A program made the translations under genes and the position numbers. From contig CP119310.1 of the NCBI GenBank assembly GCA_029203185.1, positions 1,674,001 through 1,738,000 of the forward strand: a stretch of 64,000 nt of DNA. The letters are read 5' to 3'. Numbering within the stretch: the stretch's first letter is position 1; each line of letters starts with the position of its first letter. This document shows, one piece after another, positions 8,524 through 17,601 of this stretch. A model generated the notes under the pieces. The model made no database searches, was not told the origin of the DNA, and worked only from the letters and a program-made list of their open reading frames with translations. Origin of the DNA: Candidatus Chryseobacterium colombiense. Its GTDB lineage: Bacteria; Bacteroidota; Bacteroidia; Flavobacteriales; Weeksellaceae.

Positions 8524-9597
8524 ATGAAAAATTTATTGTTTGTGCTTCTATTGATAGCCGCCAATACGGCGTATTCACAGGTTCAAAAAATCGAACAAGT
8601 AATTGATTCCTGCATGAAAAAGGACAATTTCAACGGCTCTGTATTATTCGCTAAAAACGGTAAGATTGAATTACTTACTTACAAAGGATTATCCAACAGA
8701 CATTATAATATTCCTTTTTCAGACGAAAGCAGATTTCATATTTTCTCACTTACAAAAACCTTTACAGCAGTTCTCATCATGCAGCTGTACGAAAGGGGAA
8801 AGATAAATTTAGACGCTACCATTTCTACTTACTATCCTGAATATAAAGGTGAAGCTGCTCAAAAAGCAACGATCAGAAATTTATTAACTTACAGCAGCGG
8901 ACGTGAAAACAAAGACATCAGTTCGCCAGAGCTTATTCATGAGGCTTATGACAATACTATCTGGAATCTTGATGATTTTATCACAACATTTTTATCAGAA
9001 AAACTAATCAGTAAACCGGGAACAAAATTTGAGTACAACAATGGAGATTATATCCTTTTAGGTAAAATTATAGAGAAAATCTACAACAAGCCATTTGAAA
9101 AGGTGTTAAACGAACAGATCTTAATTCCTTTAAAAATGTCAAACACAGGATTTCTTCATCATAATGACATCATTAAAAATCTTGATGAAGGCTATTCTGC
9201 AGACGATTCAGATCCATTTGCCCTTCATATGCCCACCAATATGTATATCGATAATCTTTATTGCGCCGGAGCAATGTATTCTACCCCGAAAGATCTTTTG
9301 GTATTTGACCAGGCAATTTTCAATCATACTTTGATTAAGAAAACGACTATGGATTTAATGCTTACGCCTTATCCGGAACTTGGGGATACAGCATTCAGCT
9401 TCTGGGTATATCCAAAAAGATTTGGAAGTGTTGAGACCCTGTTTGCAGAACGTCAGGGTGAAGGATATGGCCACAGCGCAAACTGGGTGCACCTGATTGA
9501 TAAAGGTGTCTCTCTTTTCATATTATCGAATACCAAGGATATCAAATATCTTAATAAAATGAGAGAAAAGATTCTCAATGCTTATTACAGAAAATAG
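8524..9597 (+). CDS. Secreted serine hydrolase, beta-lactamase (class C-like) family
   Basis: A 357-aa protein with a signal peptide cleaved after about residue 18. It has the SxxK nucleophile motif SLTK (Ser75-Lys78) and the YxN motif YNN (171-173) of penicillin-binding/class C-like esterases and peptidases. The third motif, usually K/H-T-G, appears as HSA in GYGHSANW, so substrate range may differ. Role is probably in envelope peptide or ester hydrolysis; true beta-lactamase activity is not implied. The AT-rich 264 bases between this gene and queA hold the divergent queA promoter. The stop abuts the convergent glycosylase gene. Confidence 0.85.
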   Translation: MKNLLFVLLLIAANTAYSQVQKIEQVIDSCMKKDNFNGSVLFAKNGKIELLTYKGLSNRHYNIPFSDESRFHIFSLTKTFTAVLIMQLYERGKINLDATISTYYPEYKGEAAQKATIRNLLTYSSGRENKDISSPELIHEAYDNTIWNLDDFITTFLSEKLISKPGTKFEYNNGDYILLGKIIEKIYNKPFEKVLNEQILIPLKMSNTGFLHHNDIIKNLDEGYSADDSDPFALHMPTNMYIDNLYCAGAMYSTPKDLLVFDQAIFNHTLIKKTTMDLMLTPYPELGDTAFSFWVYPKRFGSVETLFAERQGEGYGHSANWVHLIDKGVSLFILSNTKDIKYLNKMREKILNAYYRK

Positions 9598-9598
9598 T

Positions 9599-10087
9599 TT
9601 AAAGAAAATTCAGAATCGCTTTCCAGTTTTCTAATTTTTTTTCAAAAGAAACCGTATGAAGAGGGCTTGTAGAAGGCATTAAAAATACAGGAATTCTAAA
9701 CTGCTTCCCTAAGACCTTTTGTAAATTTTTATAGGATTTTCCTCCGTTACAGAAAATAGCTGTGATGTTTGGATATTTTTCCAGCAGCTCTTCAATCTGA
9801 TTGGCTTCTTCATTTTTGATTTCAGAATCCAGACTTCCTTTTCTTTCACAGGAATCAATAACATCCCAAAGCGCAATATGATTTTTCTTTAATACGTTCA
9901 TTTTTTTCTCATAATCATCGGTAAAATCCTCATCAAATAGTTCAAAAATAATTTTCCAGAATTTATTTTGCGGATGAGCATAATACTGCTGTTTTTCCAA
10001 TGATTTTACTCCAGGAATTGAACCTAATATTAAAATTTTAGAGTAATCATCAATGATAGGAGGAAAAGAAGAAATTCGGTTTTGCAT
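9599..10087 (-). CDS. Uracil/hypoxanthine-type DNA glycosylase (UDG superfamily, DNA-deoxyinosine glycosylase)
   Basis: Base-excision repair enzyme removing deaminated bases. The N-terminal motif ILILGSIPGVKSL, followed by QQYYAHPQNKFWKI, is the hallmark of the hypoxanthine-DNA glycosylase group (family 6) of the uracil-DNA glycosylase fold. The second active-site loop is MPSTSPLHTVSF. The ATG at 10087 is preferred to a TTG two codons earlier because that TTG lies in the promoter box 10091-10098. Predicted 162 aa, normal for the group. Confidence 0.85.
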   Translation of the reverse strand: MQNRISSFPPIIDDYSKILILGSIPGVKSLEKQQYYAHPQNKFWKIIFELFDEDFTDDYEKKMNVLKKNHIALWDVIDSCERKGSLDSEIKNEEANQIEELLEKYPNITAIFCNGGKSYKNLQKVLGKQFRIPVFLMPSTSPLHTVSFEKKLENWKAILNFL

Positions 10088-10090
10088 AAT

Positions 10091-10098
10091 CAAATATA
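10091..10098 (-). promoter_or_regulatory. -7 promoter box (TATATTTG)
   Basis: TATATTTG on the minus strand ends three bases before the ATG at 10087, suggesting a leaderless or near-leaderless transcript. Confidence 0.45.
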
Positions 10099-10104
10099 TA
10101 AATT

Positions 10105-10156
10105 TTGGCTAAAGCCATTTACCTATTATAAAACAAAAAGCGGGCTAAAGCCCGCT
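10105..10156. repeat. Tandem pair of GGCTAAAGCC hairpins
   Basis: A short stem TGGC-TAAA-GCCA (10106-10117) is followed about 20 bases later by the stronger AGCGGGCT-AA-AGCCCGCT (10139-10156). Both share the core GGCTAAAGCC. The second can act as a terminator for the S9 peptidase gene on the minus strand. The shared core suggests a dispersed intergenic repeat rather than a simple terminator. Confidence 0.5.
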
Positions 10157-10214
10157 CCTATTGATATTTTTCAGAACAATTTGTTTTTAATTGTTCATTC
10201 TTATCTTTTAATTT

Positions 10215-12209
10215 TTAAAGTGTTTCTTTCAACCAATCGAAAAATTCTCTCTGCCAAACCAAACCGTTTTGAGGATGTAACACCCAATGGTTTTCGTTCG
10301 GGAAATAAACCAATTTTGATTTTAACCCTCTTAATTTAGCCGCCTGGAAAGCTTCCTGACCTTGCTCGTAAGGAACTCTGAAATCAATTCCTCCCTGAAC
10401 GATCATAATTGGCTTATTCCATTTTTCTACATAATTGCTCGGATTGAATTCCGTATATGCTTTTGGCAAAGGCTTTTCCCAAGGAGAACCTAAATCCCAA
10501 TTGGCAAACCAAAGTTCTTCGGTTGTTAAATACCAAGATTTCATATCAAACAATCCATCGTGAGCAATGAAAGTTTTGAATCTGTTCTCATGAATTCCAG
10601 CTAACATAAATACACTGTAACCTCCATAACTTGCTCCAACAGCCGCTACTCTGTCTCCGTCTACATAAGGCAATGTTTTAGCATAATCTGTAGCAGCCAA
10701 ATAATCTCTCATTGGCTGTCCTCCCCAATCTCTTGAGATCTCTTCATTCCATTTGGTTCCCCAACCCGGCATTCCTCTTCTGTTAGGTGCTACAACAATA
10801 TAACCATTTGCTGCCATTAAAGCGAAGTTCCATCTTGTACTGAAAAACTGGGTTAATGCAGATTGCGGACCTCCCTGACAATATACTAAAGTCGGATATT
10901 TTTTATTCGGATCGAAGTTTGGCGGATAATGGAACCATACGCCCATTTCTTTTCCGTCGGAAGTTTTCACCATTTTCAGTTCAGATTTTCCCTGAGCTAA
11001 TTTTGAATACATTTCTTTATTCGCTTCAGTGATCTGCTTCATTTCTCCGTTTTTGATATTGACAGAGAAAATATCTGTTGCATGGTTGATATCTGTTCTT
11101 CCTACTAAAAGTGAGTTTTTCTGATCTGCAAAAATTTCATTCACATCAAAATCACCTCTTGTGATCTGCTGAACCTTAGCACTTTTCGGATCTAATGAGA
11201 ACAGTTGTTTTGTTCCTCTGAAAGCTGCAGTGAAATAAATCGTTTTAGAATCCCCGCTCCAGAAAACATCTCCGGAAACACTTTCATCCCAACCATTCGT
11301 TAAGTTTGAAATTTTTCCTGATTTCCAGTCCATGATTTTTACATCATTCTTGTCCGCTTCATAACCGTCTCTGGCCATACTCTGCCAGATCAAAGATTTT
11401 CCGTCCGGACTGAATTTTGGATTTACATCATATCCTTTATTAGCTTCCGTAAGGTTTTTAGTCTTTCCTGAAGCTAAATCGTAAGCAAAAATATCTGTAT
11501 TGGTACTTGTAGAATATGCTGCGCCACTTTTCGGTTTCGTTACATATAAAAGCTGTGCAGAATCAGGGCTCCAGATGAAATCTTCCGCTCCACCAAACGG
11601 TCTTTGAGGAGAATCCCACATTTTTCCGTCCAGTAAATCTTTTGCAGCATCTGCTTTATCTGAAGTATTTACTACAAAAACATGGTTGTATTTTCCTTCA
11701 TTGAAGTAATCCCAGTGTCTGTGGTTCAGATCTGTGTAAACTTGTGCTGTAGTTTTAGGGGTATCGGAATATTTATCTTTCCCCATTACTTTTTCCACCA
11801 AAACCTGCTTGCTGAAAGCGATCTTTTTACCGTCAGGAGAAATTACCACATTATCAGCTTCCCCGATTGTGTAAAATTCTGACCATGTTTTACCACTGTC
11901 TTTGGAAAGAAAAATCTTGTCTCCTTCCTGAGCATAGATTCCGTTTTTATCCCACTGGATAAGTGCTTTCTTACCTAAATCAATTTTTGTGGACTGATTA
12001 TTAAGAACGTTTAAGAGATAGTTCTCACTTTTCGTTTTTTCAGTTTTAAGATCAACTTGTCCTACTTTGTAAATAAGTGAAGACTGATCCGGTGAAACTG
12101 CCTGTACTCCCACTTTTTTCAAAGTCCATAGGATTTCAGGCGTCATTACTTGTTGTGCATTCATTAAAAGCGGAGCTGCCAAAGCCAGCAGACTGTACTT
12201 AAGTTTCAT
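10215..12209 (-). CDS. Secreted S9-family prolyl oligopeptidase / dipeptidyl peptidase
   Basis: Signal peptide at residues 1-18, then an N-terminal beta-propeller (WSPDS, FSPDGK, WSGDS blades) and a C-terminal alpha/beta-hydrolase domain. The triad is visible: Ser527 in GASYGG, Asp609 in GGIDFRVP and His641 in NENHWVL. S9 enzymes cleave short peptides, often after Pro or acylated residues; in Bacteroidota they act in the periplasm in peptide utilisation. The 664-aa length fits the acylaminoacyl-peptidase/DPP branch. A TAACTTTG box lies about 70 bases upstream of the ATG. Confidence 0.92.
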   Translation of the reverse strand: MKLKYSLLALAAPLLMNAQQVMTPEILWTLKKVGVQAVSPDQSSLIYKVGQVDLKTEKTKSENYLLNVLNNQSTKIDLGKKALIQWDKNGIYAQEGDKIFLSKDSGKTWSEFYTIGEADNVVISPDGKKIAFSKQVLVEKVMGKDKYSDTPKTTAQVYTDLNHRHWDYFNEGKYNHVFVVNTSDKADAAKDLLDGKMWDSPQRPFGGAEDFIWSPDSAQLLYVTKPKSGAAYSTSTNTDIFAYDLASGKTKNLTEANKGYDVNPKFSPDGKSLIWQSMARDGYEADKNDVKIMDWKSGKISNLTNGWDESVSGDVFWSGDSKTIYFTAAFRGTKQLFSLDPKSAKVQQITRGDFDVNEIFADQKNSLLVGRTDINHATDIFSVNIKNGEMKQITEANKEMYSKLAQGKSELKMVKTSDGKEMGVWFHYPPNFDPNKKYPTLVYCQGGPQSALTQFFSTRWNFALMAANGYIVVAPNRRGMPGWGTKWNEEISRDWGGQPMRDYLAATDYAKTLPYVDGDRVAAVGASYGGYSVFMLAGIHENRFKTFIAHDGLFDMKSWYLTTEELWFANWDLGSPWEKPLPKAYTEFNPSNYVEKWNKPIMIVQGGIDFRVPYEQGQEAFQAAKLRGLKSKLVYFPNENHWVLHPQNGLVWQREFFDWLKETL

Positions 12210-12343
12210 ATTCTGATATTCATTTTAGCGGATCTATAAAATCTTACCTGATTTCATATTCCTAAATTCAAAGATTGCCAAAGTTAATATTTAAAATAAA
12301 AATGAACGAAAGAATTAACATTTAAGTTATCCTGCTTAAAAAG

Positions 12344-12374
12344 AAAATCCGCCAATTAAAAACTGACGGATTTT
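12344..12374. terminator. Terminator hairpin after the small membrane protein gene
   Basis: AAAATCCG (12344-12351) pairs with CGGATTTT (12367-12374). It lies downstream of the 12399-12743 gene on the minus strand and before the S9 peptidase promoter. Confidence 0.65.
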
Positions 12375-12398
12375 ATATGGTATAAGAGATTTATTCTA

Positions 12399-12743
12399 TT
12401 AATCTCCATCTGAAAAGATTGAATTGGCCAGAGAAGTAATAATCGACAGCAAAATACTGAAAAGAAATGCCCACCAAAAGCCATCCACATGCATGCTATC
12501 AATAAAATAGTCTGCAATCAAAACAATTAAAGCATTGATAACCAAAGCAAAGAATCCTAAAGTAATAATAGTAAGCGGCAATCCGAATAAACTTAAAATT
12601 GGCTTTACTATTATGTTCAAAACACCTAAAACGATGGCAAAAATAATGGCTGTACTAAACCCATCAAAATGCACACCCGGTAAAATCTTAGTGAGAAGAT
12701 ATGCAACAATTGCAGTGATCAGTAATCGGATAATTAAGTTCAT
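12399..12743 (-). CDS. Phage-holin-family-IV-like small membrane protein
   Basis: A 114-aa, almost wholly hydrophobic protein with four membrane segments (residues 3-21, 28-49, 56-80 and 88-110). The pattern, including the LGVLNIIVKPIL and LPLTIITLGFF segments, is that of the widespread bacterial 4-TM family annotated as phage holin family IV. Despite the name it is usually a chromosomal housekeeping membrane protein of unknown role. No lysis genes are near, so a phage origin is not suggested. Confidence 0.85.
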   Translation of the reverse strand: MNLIIRLLITAIVAYLLTKILPGVHFDGFSTAIIFAIVLGVLNIIVKPILSLFGLPLTIITLGFFALVINALIVLIADYFIDSMHVDGFWWAFLFSILLSIITSLANSIFSDGD

Positions 12744-12826
12744 GTTATTTTATTTATTGTTATTATTTGTGGTAATTATCGAACAAAACTCATTCCATTT
12801 TGCAGGGAAAAGTTTTTTATATCATT

Positions 12827-13249
12827 TTATCTGATCTTCATCATGGTGACCAAAGACGTTGCTACGTGACTTTCATTTTCCCCATTTTCATCTACAACAT
12901 AAATTTCCGTTCTTACAACAATGATCTTTCCGCCTCCTTTTATCACATAAGATTTTGAAACCAGCGCCTCTCCTATTGCCGGTCTTAAATAATTAACTTT
13001 CAGCTCAACCGTTACCACATAGCAGTCTTCTTCATAATGACTTACAGCAGCATACCCCGAAGAAACATCCACCAGAGAGGCAATCATGGCTCCGTTGAAC
13101 ATTCCTGCTTTTCTGGTCATCATTTCCATTTTAGGAATTTTAATAGAGATGTAATCTGTTTCCACAGTCAATAATTCCGCCTTATAAAATTTCAGGGTTT
13201 CGGAACGGTTGAAACTATCTAAGATGAGTTGTTTTTTTTCTGAAGTCAT
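12827..13249 (-). CDS. Hotdog-fold PaaI/DUF4442-type thioesterase
   Basis: A 140-aa single hotdog domain. FNGAMIASLVDVSSGYAA contains the acidic residue on the central helix (Asp) used by the PaaI group, and VELKVNYLRPAIGEAL is the typical strand after it. Members hydrolyse acyl-CoA thioesters; the substrate is unknown. A TACATTTG promoter box lies at 13265-13272. The neighbouring AraC gene is divergent, 120 bases away. Confidence 0.82.
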   Translation of the reverse strand: MTSEKKQLILDSFNRSETLKFYKAELLTVETDYISIKIPKMEMMTRKAGMFNGAMIASLVDVSSGYAAVSHYEEDCYVVTVELKVNYLRPAIGEALVSKSYVIKGGGKIIVVRTEIYVVDENGENESHVATSLVTMMKIR

Positions 13250-13369
13250 TGTTTTAATTTAAAGCAAATGTAGTGCAACCTTAAAAAACGTGAAAATTTT
13301 CAGTTACTATTCATGTATGAAAACAATAAACTGTAAATTCGTTCTACAGAAATAGGTTACAGACCACCC

Positions 13370-14122
13370 ATGAGCAACGAGTTAGTATATCGATTCATTA
13401 AACCTGAAAAAACACTTGCTGATTTTGTGTACGGCTATTCTTCGCTGCAAAATCTGTCAACATTTAAAGAAGGCGTGATCATTCCCAACGGAAAAATCGA
13501 TCTGCTTTTCTGTAAAACCACCGATAACCGGTTTCAAATTGTTTTGATGGGACTGGAAACCCAACCTAAATCAATGCCGGAAACGGAATTTTCAACTTTT
13601 TTCGCGATCAGTTTCAATCCGCTTGCATTGGAATATATTCTGCATCAATCCATTGCTGAATTTGTGAACGGTGGAAAAGAATTACCCGACAATTTCTGGG
13701 ATTTCAGTATGGAGGATCTGAACGATTTTGAACAGTTCTGTGAAAAAGCTTCTCAAAAAATTAAATCTTTACTTCCGGAAGAAATTGACGAAAGAAAAAG
13801 AAAATTATTTGAGCTTATTTTTTCGACGCATGGAGAAATCACCGTTAAAGATCTTTCGGAACAGGTCTTTTGGAGCGAACGTCAGATCAACCGCTATTTT
13901 AATAAACAATTGGGTATTTCATTAAAATATTATTGTAAGATTTTACGTTTTCAGGCTTCTTTACATCATATTAAAGACGGAAATCTTTTTCCGCAGCTTA
14001 ATTTTACCGATCAGTCCCATTTCATCAAAGAGATCAAAAAATTGTCCGGAGTTTCACCTAAAGAACTGTTTAAGAATCAAAACGACCGTTTTTTACAATT
14101 TTTGGTATATCATACACCATAA
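13370..14122 (+). CDS. AraC-family regulator with DUF6597-type N-terminal domain
   Basis: C-terminal AraC DNA-binding domain (about residues 150-240) with helix-turn-helix segments EITVKDLSEQVFWSERQINRYFN and FTDQSHFIKEIKKLSGVSPKEL. The N-terminal 140 residues (IIPNGKIDLLFC, FAISFNPLALEYIL) are the effector-like domain found in many Bacteroidota AraC proteins. The monooxygenase gene follows after only 24 bases on the same strand, so the two are probably cotranscribed and the regulator likely controls it. The protein is a clear paralogue of the one at 55541-56305. Confidence 0.88.
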   Translation: MSNELVYRFIKPEKTLADFVYGYSSLQNLSTFKEGVIIPNGKIDLLFCKTTDNRFQIVLMGLETQPKSMPETEFSTFFAISFNPLALEYILHQSIAEFVNGGKELPDNFWDFSMEDLNDFEQFCEKASQKIKSLLPEEIDERKRKLFELIFSTHGEITVKDLSEQVFWSERQINRYFNKQLGISLKYYCKILRFQASLHHIKDGNLFPQLNFTDQSHFIKEIKKLSGVSPKELFKNQNDRFLQFLVYHTP

Positions 14123-14146
14123 TTTTGCAGCATAAAATTTAAAATT

Positions 14147-15313
14147 ATGCTTATAAAAGATAAATCAATTGCCATTGTTGGCGGTGGTCCCGGAGGATTA
14201 ACATTAGCAAGACTGTTACAGCTAAAAGGTGCTGATGTAAAAGTATTTGAAAGGGATCTTAATAAAAATGCACGTGTTCAGGGAGCTCCTCTTGATCTTC
14301 ATGATGATTCCGGATTGGCAGCCATTCGTAAAGCAGATTTGTTAGAAGAATTCAAACAGAATTATCTTGTGGGAGCTGACAGAGAACTGATCGTAAATGA
14401 AAATGCAGAAATATTTTTCAGCGATCACGACTTAAAACCTGAGGAAAATTTCGGACATCAGCATTTCCGTCCGGAAATCGACCGTGGAACATTAAGAAAG
14501 ATCTTATTGGAATCTTTAGAACCTGAAACCGTAGTCTGGGACAGCCATTTTATTTCTATGGAAAAGCAGAATGAAGGATGGCTTCTGCATTTCAAAAACG
14601 ATACAACAGCATATGCCGATATTGTGATTGCCTGTGATGGAGCCAACTCAAAAATCCGTCCTTATATTACTGACAGTAAAGCTTTCTATACCGGTATCAC
14701 GATGCTTGAAGGAAATATACTTCAGGCAAAAGAGAATGCTCCAAAAGTTAATGCTTTACTGAAAGGTGGAAAAATAATGGCTTTCGGAAACAAGAAAAAT
14801 CTCCTAATGGGGCAAAAAGGAAACGGTGACATCGGCTTTTATGCAAGCTTAAAGGTTAATGAAAACTGGGCTGCAAACAGTGGATTAGACTATAATGATA
14901 AAGCTCAAATACTGGATTGGTTCAAATCTACTTATCCGGAATGGAATCCTATCTGGCTGGAATTGTTTGAAAATGCAGAAACACCGTTTATTCCACGTCC
15001 TATTTACTGTATTCCTTTTGATCAGACCTGGGAAGCTCAATCCAATGTAACCATGATCGGAGATGCAGCCCACGTAATGCCTCCTTTTGCAGGAGAAGGT
15101 GTTAATATGGCCATGCTGGATGCGTTGGAACTGAGTGAATGTTTGACATCGAATCAATACCAAACTTTACAGGAAGCCATTTCCGGATATGAAACCCAGA
15201 TGCGAAAAAGAGCTGCTATTATGGCAAAAGAATCTCTTGATAACGGAGAACGGATGCATGCAGAGAACGCTCTTGAAAATATGCTGAATTTTTTCAACGG
15301 GCTTCATGAATAA
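14147..15313 (+). CDS. TetX-like FAD-dependent monooxygenase
   Basis: A 388-aa class A flavoprotein monooxygenase. It has the FAD dinucleotide motif GGGPGG (12-17) with the FERD end of the Rossmann strand, a central CDGANS segment, and the GD motif GDAAHVMPPFAGEGVN from residue 305. The order and wording closely follow Tet(X) (LDLHDDSG, PEIDRGTLRKILL, TVVWD, GDAAHVMPPFAG). By comparison with Tet(X) from memory, the residues matching the tetracycline contacts Gln192, Arg213 and His234 appear changed (Glu, Lys and Gly), so tetracycline inactivation is not certain. It is likely cotranscribed with the AraC gene just upstream, and a strong terminator follows. Confidence 0.88.
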   Translation: MLIKDKSIAIVGGGPGGLTLARLLQLKGADVKVFERDLNKNARVQGAPLDLHDDSGLAAIRKADLLEEFKQNYLVGADRELIVNENAEIFFSDHDLKPEENFGHQHFRPEIDRGTLRKILLESLEPETVVWDSHFISMEKQNEGWLLHFKNDTTAYADIVIACDGANSKIRPYITDSKAFYTGITMLEGNILQAKENAPKVNALLKGGKIMAFGNKKNLLMGQKGNGDIGFYASLKVNENWAANSGLDYNDKAQILDWFKSTYPEWNPIWLELFENAETPFIPRPIYCIPFDQTWEAQSNVTMIGDAAHVMPPFAGEGVNMAMLDALELSECLTSNQYQTLQEAISGYETQMRKRAAIMAKESLDNGERMHAENALENMLNFFNGLHE

Positions 15314-15314
15314 T

Positions 15315-15344
15315 AAAAAGAAACGGTTTATGCCGTTTCTTTTT
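15315..15344. terminator. Strong bidirectional terminator
   Basis: A perfect 12-bp stem (AAAAAGAAACGG and CCGTTTCTTTTT) with a six-base loop lies between the converging monooxygenase and topB genes. Confidence 0.9.
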
Positions 15345-15366
15345 ATTTATGCTATATATTTTGACC

Positions 15367-17490
15367 TTAAGGAATAATGACAGCAAACTGATCATTAAAG
15401 GATAAAACCCCTTCGGTTATGCTTTCAGGATGAGCGTTGAACCCTTTTAGTTTTGATGTTTTGCCTTTTAGTACTAAATCCATCAGCTGTTTATCCGACA
15501 GTTTTTTACCAAAAATTTCAAAATTTACTTTAAAGCCACAGTTTTTAAAATCCGAACAACCGACAGCGGTTTTTCCTTTCATTAAATGATGATCCTTACA
15601 TTTCGGGCATTGGGTTTCTTCCCAGGATTGAAGTTCTTTTTTAACAGCAGGTTCCCGTTTTTTCTTTTCTTTTGCCTCAACTTTTTCTTCTTCCAAGGTA
15701 ATTACTTTTCCTTTTCCGTCGACCACTTTTTTAGTAAGCTCGGTCACCATCTGGATCAGTTCTTCTTTAAACTGATTAGCTTCATATTCACCACTTTCAA
15801 TTTTACGAAGTTTCAATTCCCATTCTCCAGTCAGTTCGGGGCTTTTCAACAATTCGTCTTCGATGGTGTCGATCAGCTGAATCCCGGTTTGAGTGGCAAT
15901 TAAGTTCTTTCTTTTCTTTTCGATATATTTTCGCTTGAAAAGAGTTTCAATAATGTTGGCGCGGGTCGATGGCCGGCCAATTCCGTTGGTTTTTAACAAT
16001 TCCCGAAGTTCTTCATCTTCTACCTGTTTTCCGGCAGTTTCCATGGCTCTCAGAAGCGTGGCTTCCGTATAAGGTTTTGGCGGCGAAGTTTTTCCCTGGT
16101 GAATCATCGGATCATGAGGTCCGGTTTCTCCAACCGTGAATTCCGGGATCGTCTGTTCTTCTTCCTTTTCTTTTTCTTTATCGTTGGACTCTTCTTTGGG
16201 TTCTTTAGCATAAACGGCTCTCCATCCTGGTTCCAAAATCTGTCTTCCACTGGTTTTGAAAGGAATTGTTCCTACTTTTCCTTCTACTAAGGTGTTTGAA
16301 ATTTTACATTCGGGATAAAAAACTGCAATGAAGCGTTTAGCGATTAAATCGTAAATCAACTTTTCTTCCCTGCTCAGGTTTTGAGACGGCGGAACTTCGG
16401 TTGGAATGATCGCATGGTGATCCGTCACTTTCGTATCATCGAAAACCGCTTTTGACTTTGGAATCGGAGCTTCCAGCAGAGGTGATATTAAATCCTGATA
16501 AAAATACATTTTTCGCAAAATCCCTTCTATTTTAGGATATAAACTTTCGGATAAATAGGTTGTATCAACACGCGGATAGGTCACGTGCTTTTTCTCGTAT
16601 AAACTCTGGATATAATTCAGGGTATTTTCTGCAGAATACCCATATTTTTTATTGGCTTCCACCTGAAGTCCCGTCAAATCAAAAAGTCTCGGATTTTTTT
16701 CTTTTCCTTCCTTAATCTCAAAAGAAACGATCTCAAAAGGATTTACTTTGAGGTATTCCAATCCTTTTTCAGCACGTTCCAGGGTTTTTAAGCGATCGAT
16801 GGCTGCATTGAAAATAACATCCCGGTATTTGGTTTTAAGTTCCCAATATTCTTCGGTGGTAAATGCATCAATTTCTTTCTGGCGCTGAACCAGCATCGCC
16901 AATGTAGGAGTCTGCACTCTACCGATGGAAAGAACCGCTTTATTTCCTCCGAATTTTTTAGTGAAAAGTCGCGTAGCATTGATTCCCAGTAACCAATCTC
17001 CAATGGCTCTTGCATTTCCTGCGAGATACAGGTTTTTGTAATCTTCAGCCGGTTTTAAGCTTGCAAAACCTTCTTTAATGGCTTCTTCGGTAAGGGACGA
17101 AATCCACAAACGCTGAACCGGTTTGTTGCATTTTGCTTTCTGCAATACCCATCTCTGAATCAGTTCTCCTTCCTGACCGGCATCCCCACAGTTAATCACT
17201 TCATCACATTCTCCGACTAACCTTTCAATCACTTTAAACTGGTTTTCAACACCTTTGTTAGGAATTAATTTGATCCCAAAGTTGTTAGGAATGATGGGTA
17301 ACAAAAATAAATTCCAGGATTTGTACTGCGGACCGTAATCATGAGGTTCCTTCAGAGTGCAAAGATGTCCGAACGTCCATGTCACGCAATAACCGTTTCC
17401 TTCCATATAGCCCTGCTTCGGAGTGGTAGCGCCCAATACTTTAGCAATATCTCTGGCAACACTGGGTTTTTCGGCAATACAAAGTTTCAT
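15367..17490 (-). CDS. topB: DNA topoisomerase III (type IA)
   Basis: Type IA topoisomerase that decatenates and relaxes DNA through a 5'-phosphotyrosine intermediate. The TOPRIM domain opens the protein (MKLCIAEKPSVARDIAKVLG; acidic motif CGDAGQEGELIQRW near residue 101). The catalytic tyrosine is Tyr305 in VTYPRVDTTYLSE. The glycine hinge GIGRPSTRANIIE precedes the last core domain. The C-terminus carries a zinc-finger-like CPKC-x(17)-CSDFKNC and a topo-C repeat. At 707 aa it fits Bacteroidota TopB. No conjugation or integrase genes are near, so it looks chromosomal rather than element-borne. Confidence 0.95.
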   Translation of the reverse strand: MKLCIAEKPSVARDIAKVLGATTPKQGYMEGNGYCVTWTFGHLCTLKEPHDYGPQYKSWNLFLLPIIPNNFGIKLIPNKGVENQFKVIERLVGECDEVINCGDAGQEGELIQRWVLQKAKCNKPVQRLWISSLTEEAIKEGFASLKPAEDYKNLYLAGNARAIGDWLLGINATRLFTKKFGGNKAVLSIGRVQTPTLAMLVQRQKEIDAFTTEEYWELKTKYRDVIFNAAIDRLKTLERAEKGLEYLKVNPFEIVSFEIKEGKEKNPRLFDLTGLQVEANKKYGYSAENTLNYIQSLYEKKHVTYPRVDTTYLSESLYPKIEGILRKMYFYQDLISPLLEAPIPKSKAVFDDTKVTDHHAIIPTEVPPSQNLSREEKLIYDLIAKRFIAVFYPECKISNTLVEGKVGTIPFKTSGRQILEPGWRAVYAKEPKEESNDKEKEKEEEQTIPEFTVGETGPHDPMIHQGKTSPPKPYTEATLLRAMETAGKQVEDEELRELLKTNGIGRPSTRANIIETLFKRKYIEKKRKNLIATQTGIQLIDTIEDELLKSPELTGEWELKLRKIESGEYEANQFKEELIQMVTELTKKVVDGKGKVITLEEEKVEAKEKKKREPAVKKELQSWEETQCPKCKDHHLMKGKTAVGCSDFKNCGFKVNFEIFGKKLSDKQLMDLVLKGKTSKLKGFNAHPESITEGVLSFNDQFAVIIP

Positions 17491-17601
17491 GAATTTTCGG
17501 AATTATAGAAGAGGGGCAAAATTCGGGATTTTTTTTGGATTTTGCTAATTTGTTCTTTCCAATCCGCAATGATAAGGTATTCGAAAATGATTAAAAAAAA
17601 G

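Noticed and set aside
12399..12743. Prophage remnant suggested by the phage-holin-like name
   Set aside because: The family is mostly chromosomal, and no lysin, capsid or integrase genes are near.
15367..17490. topB as a marker of a conjugative element
   Set aside because: No relaxase, tra genes, integrase or repeats flank it; looks like the chromosomal enzyme.
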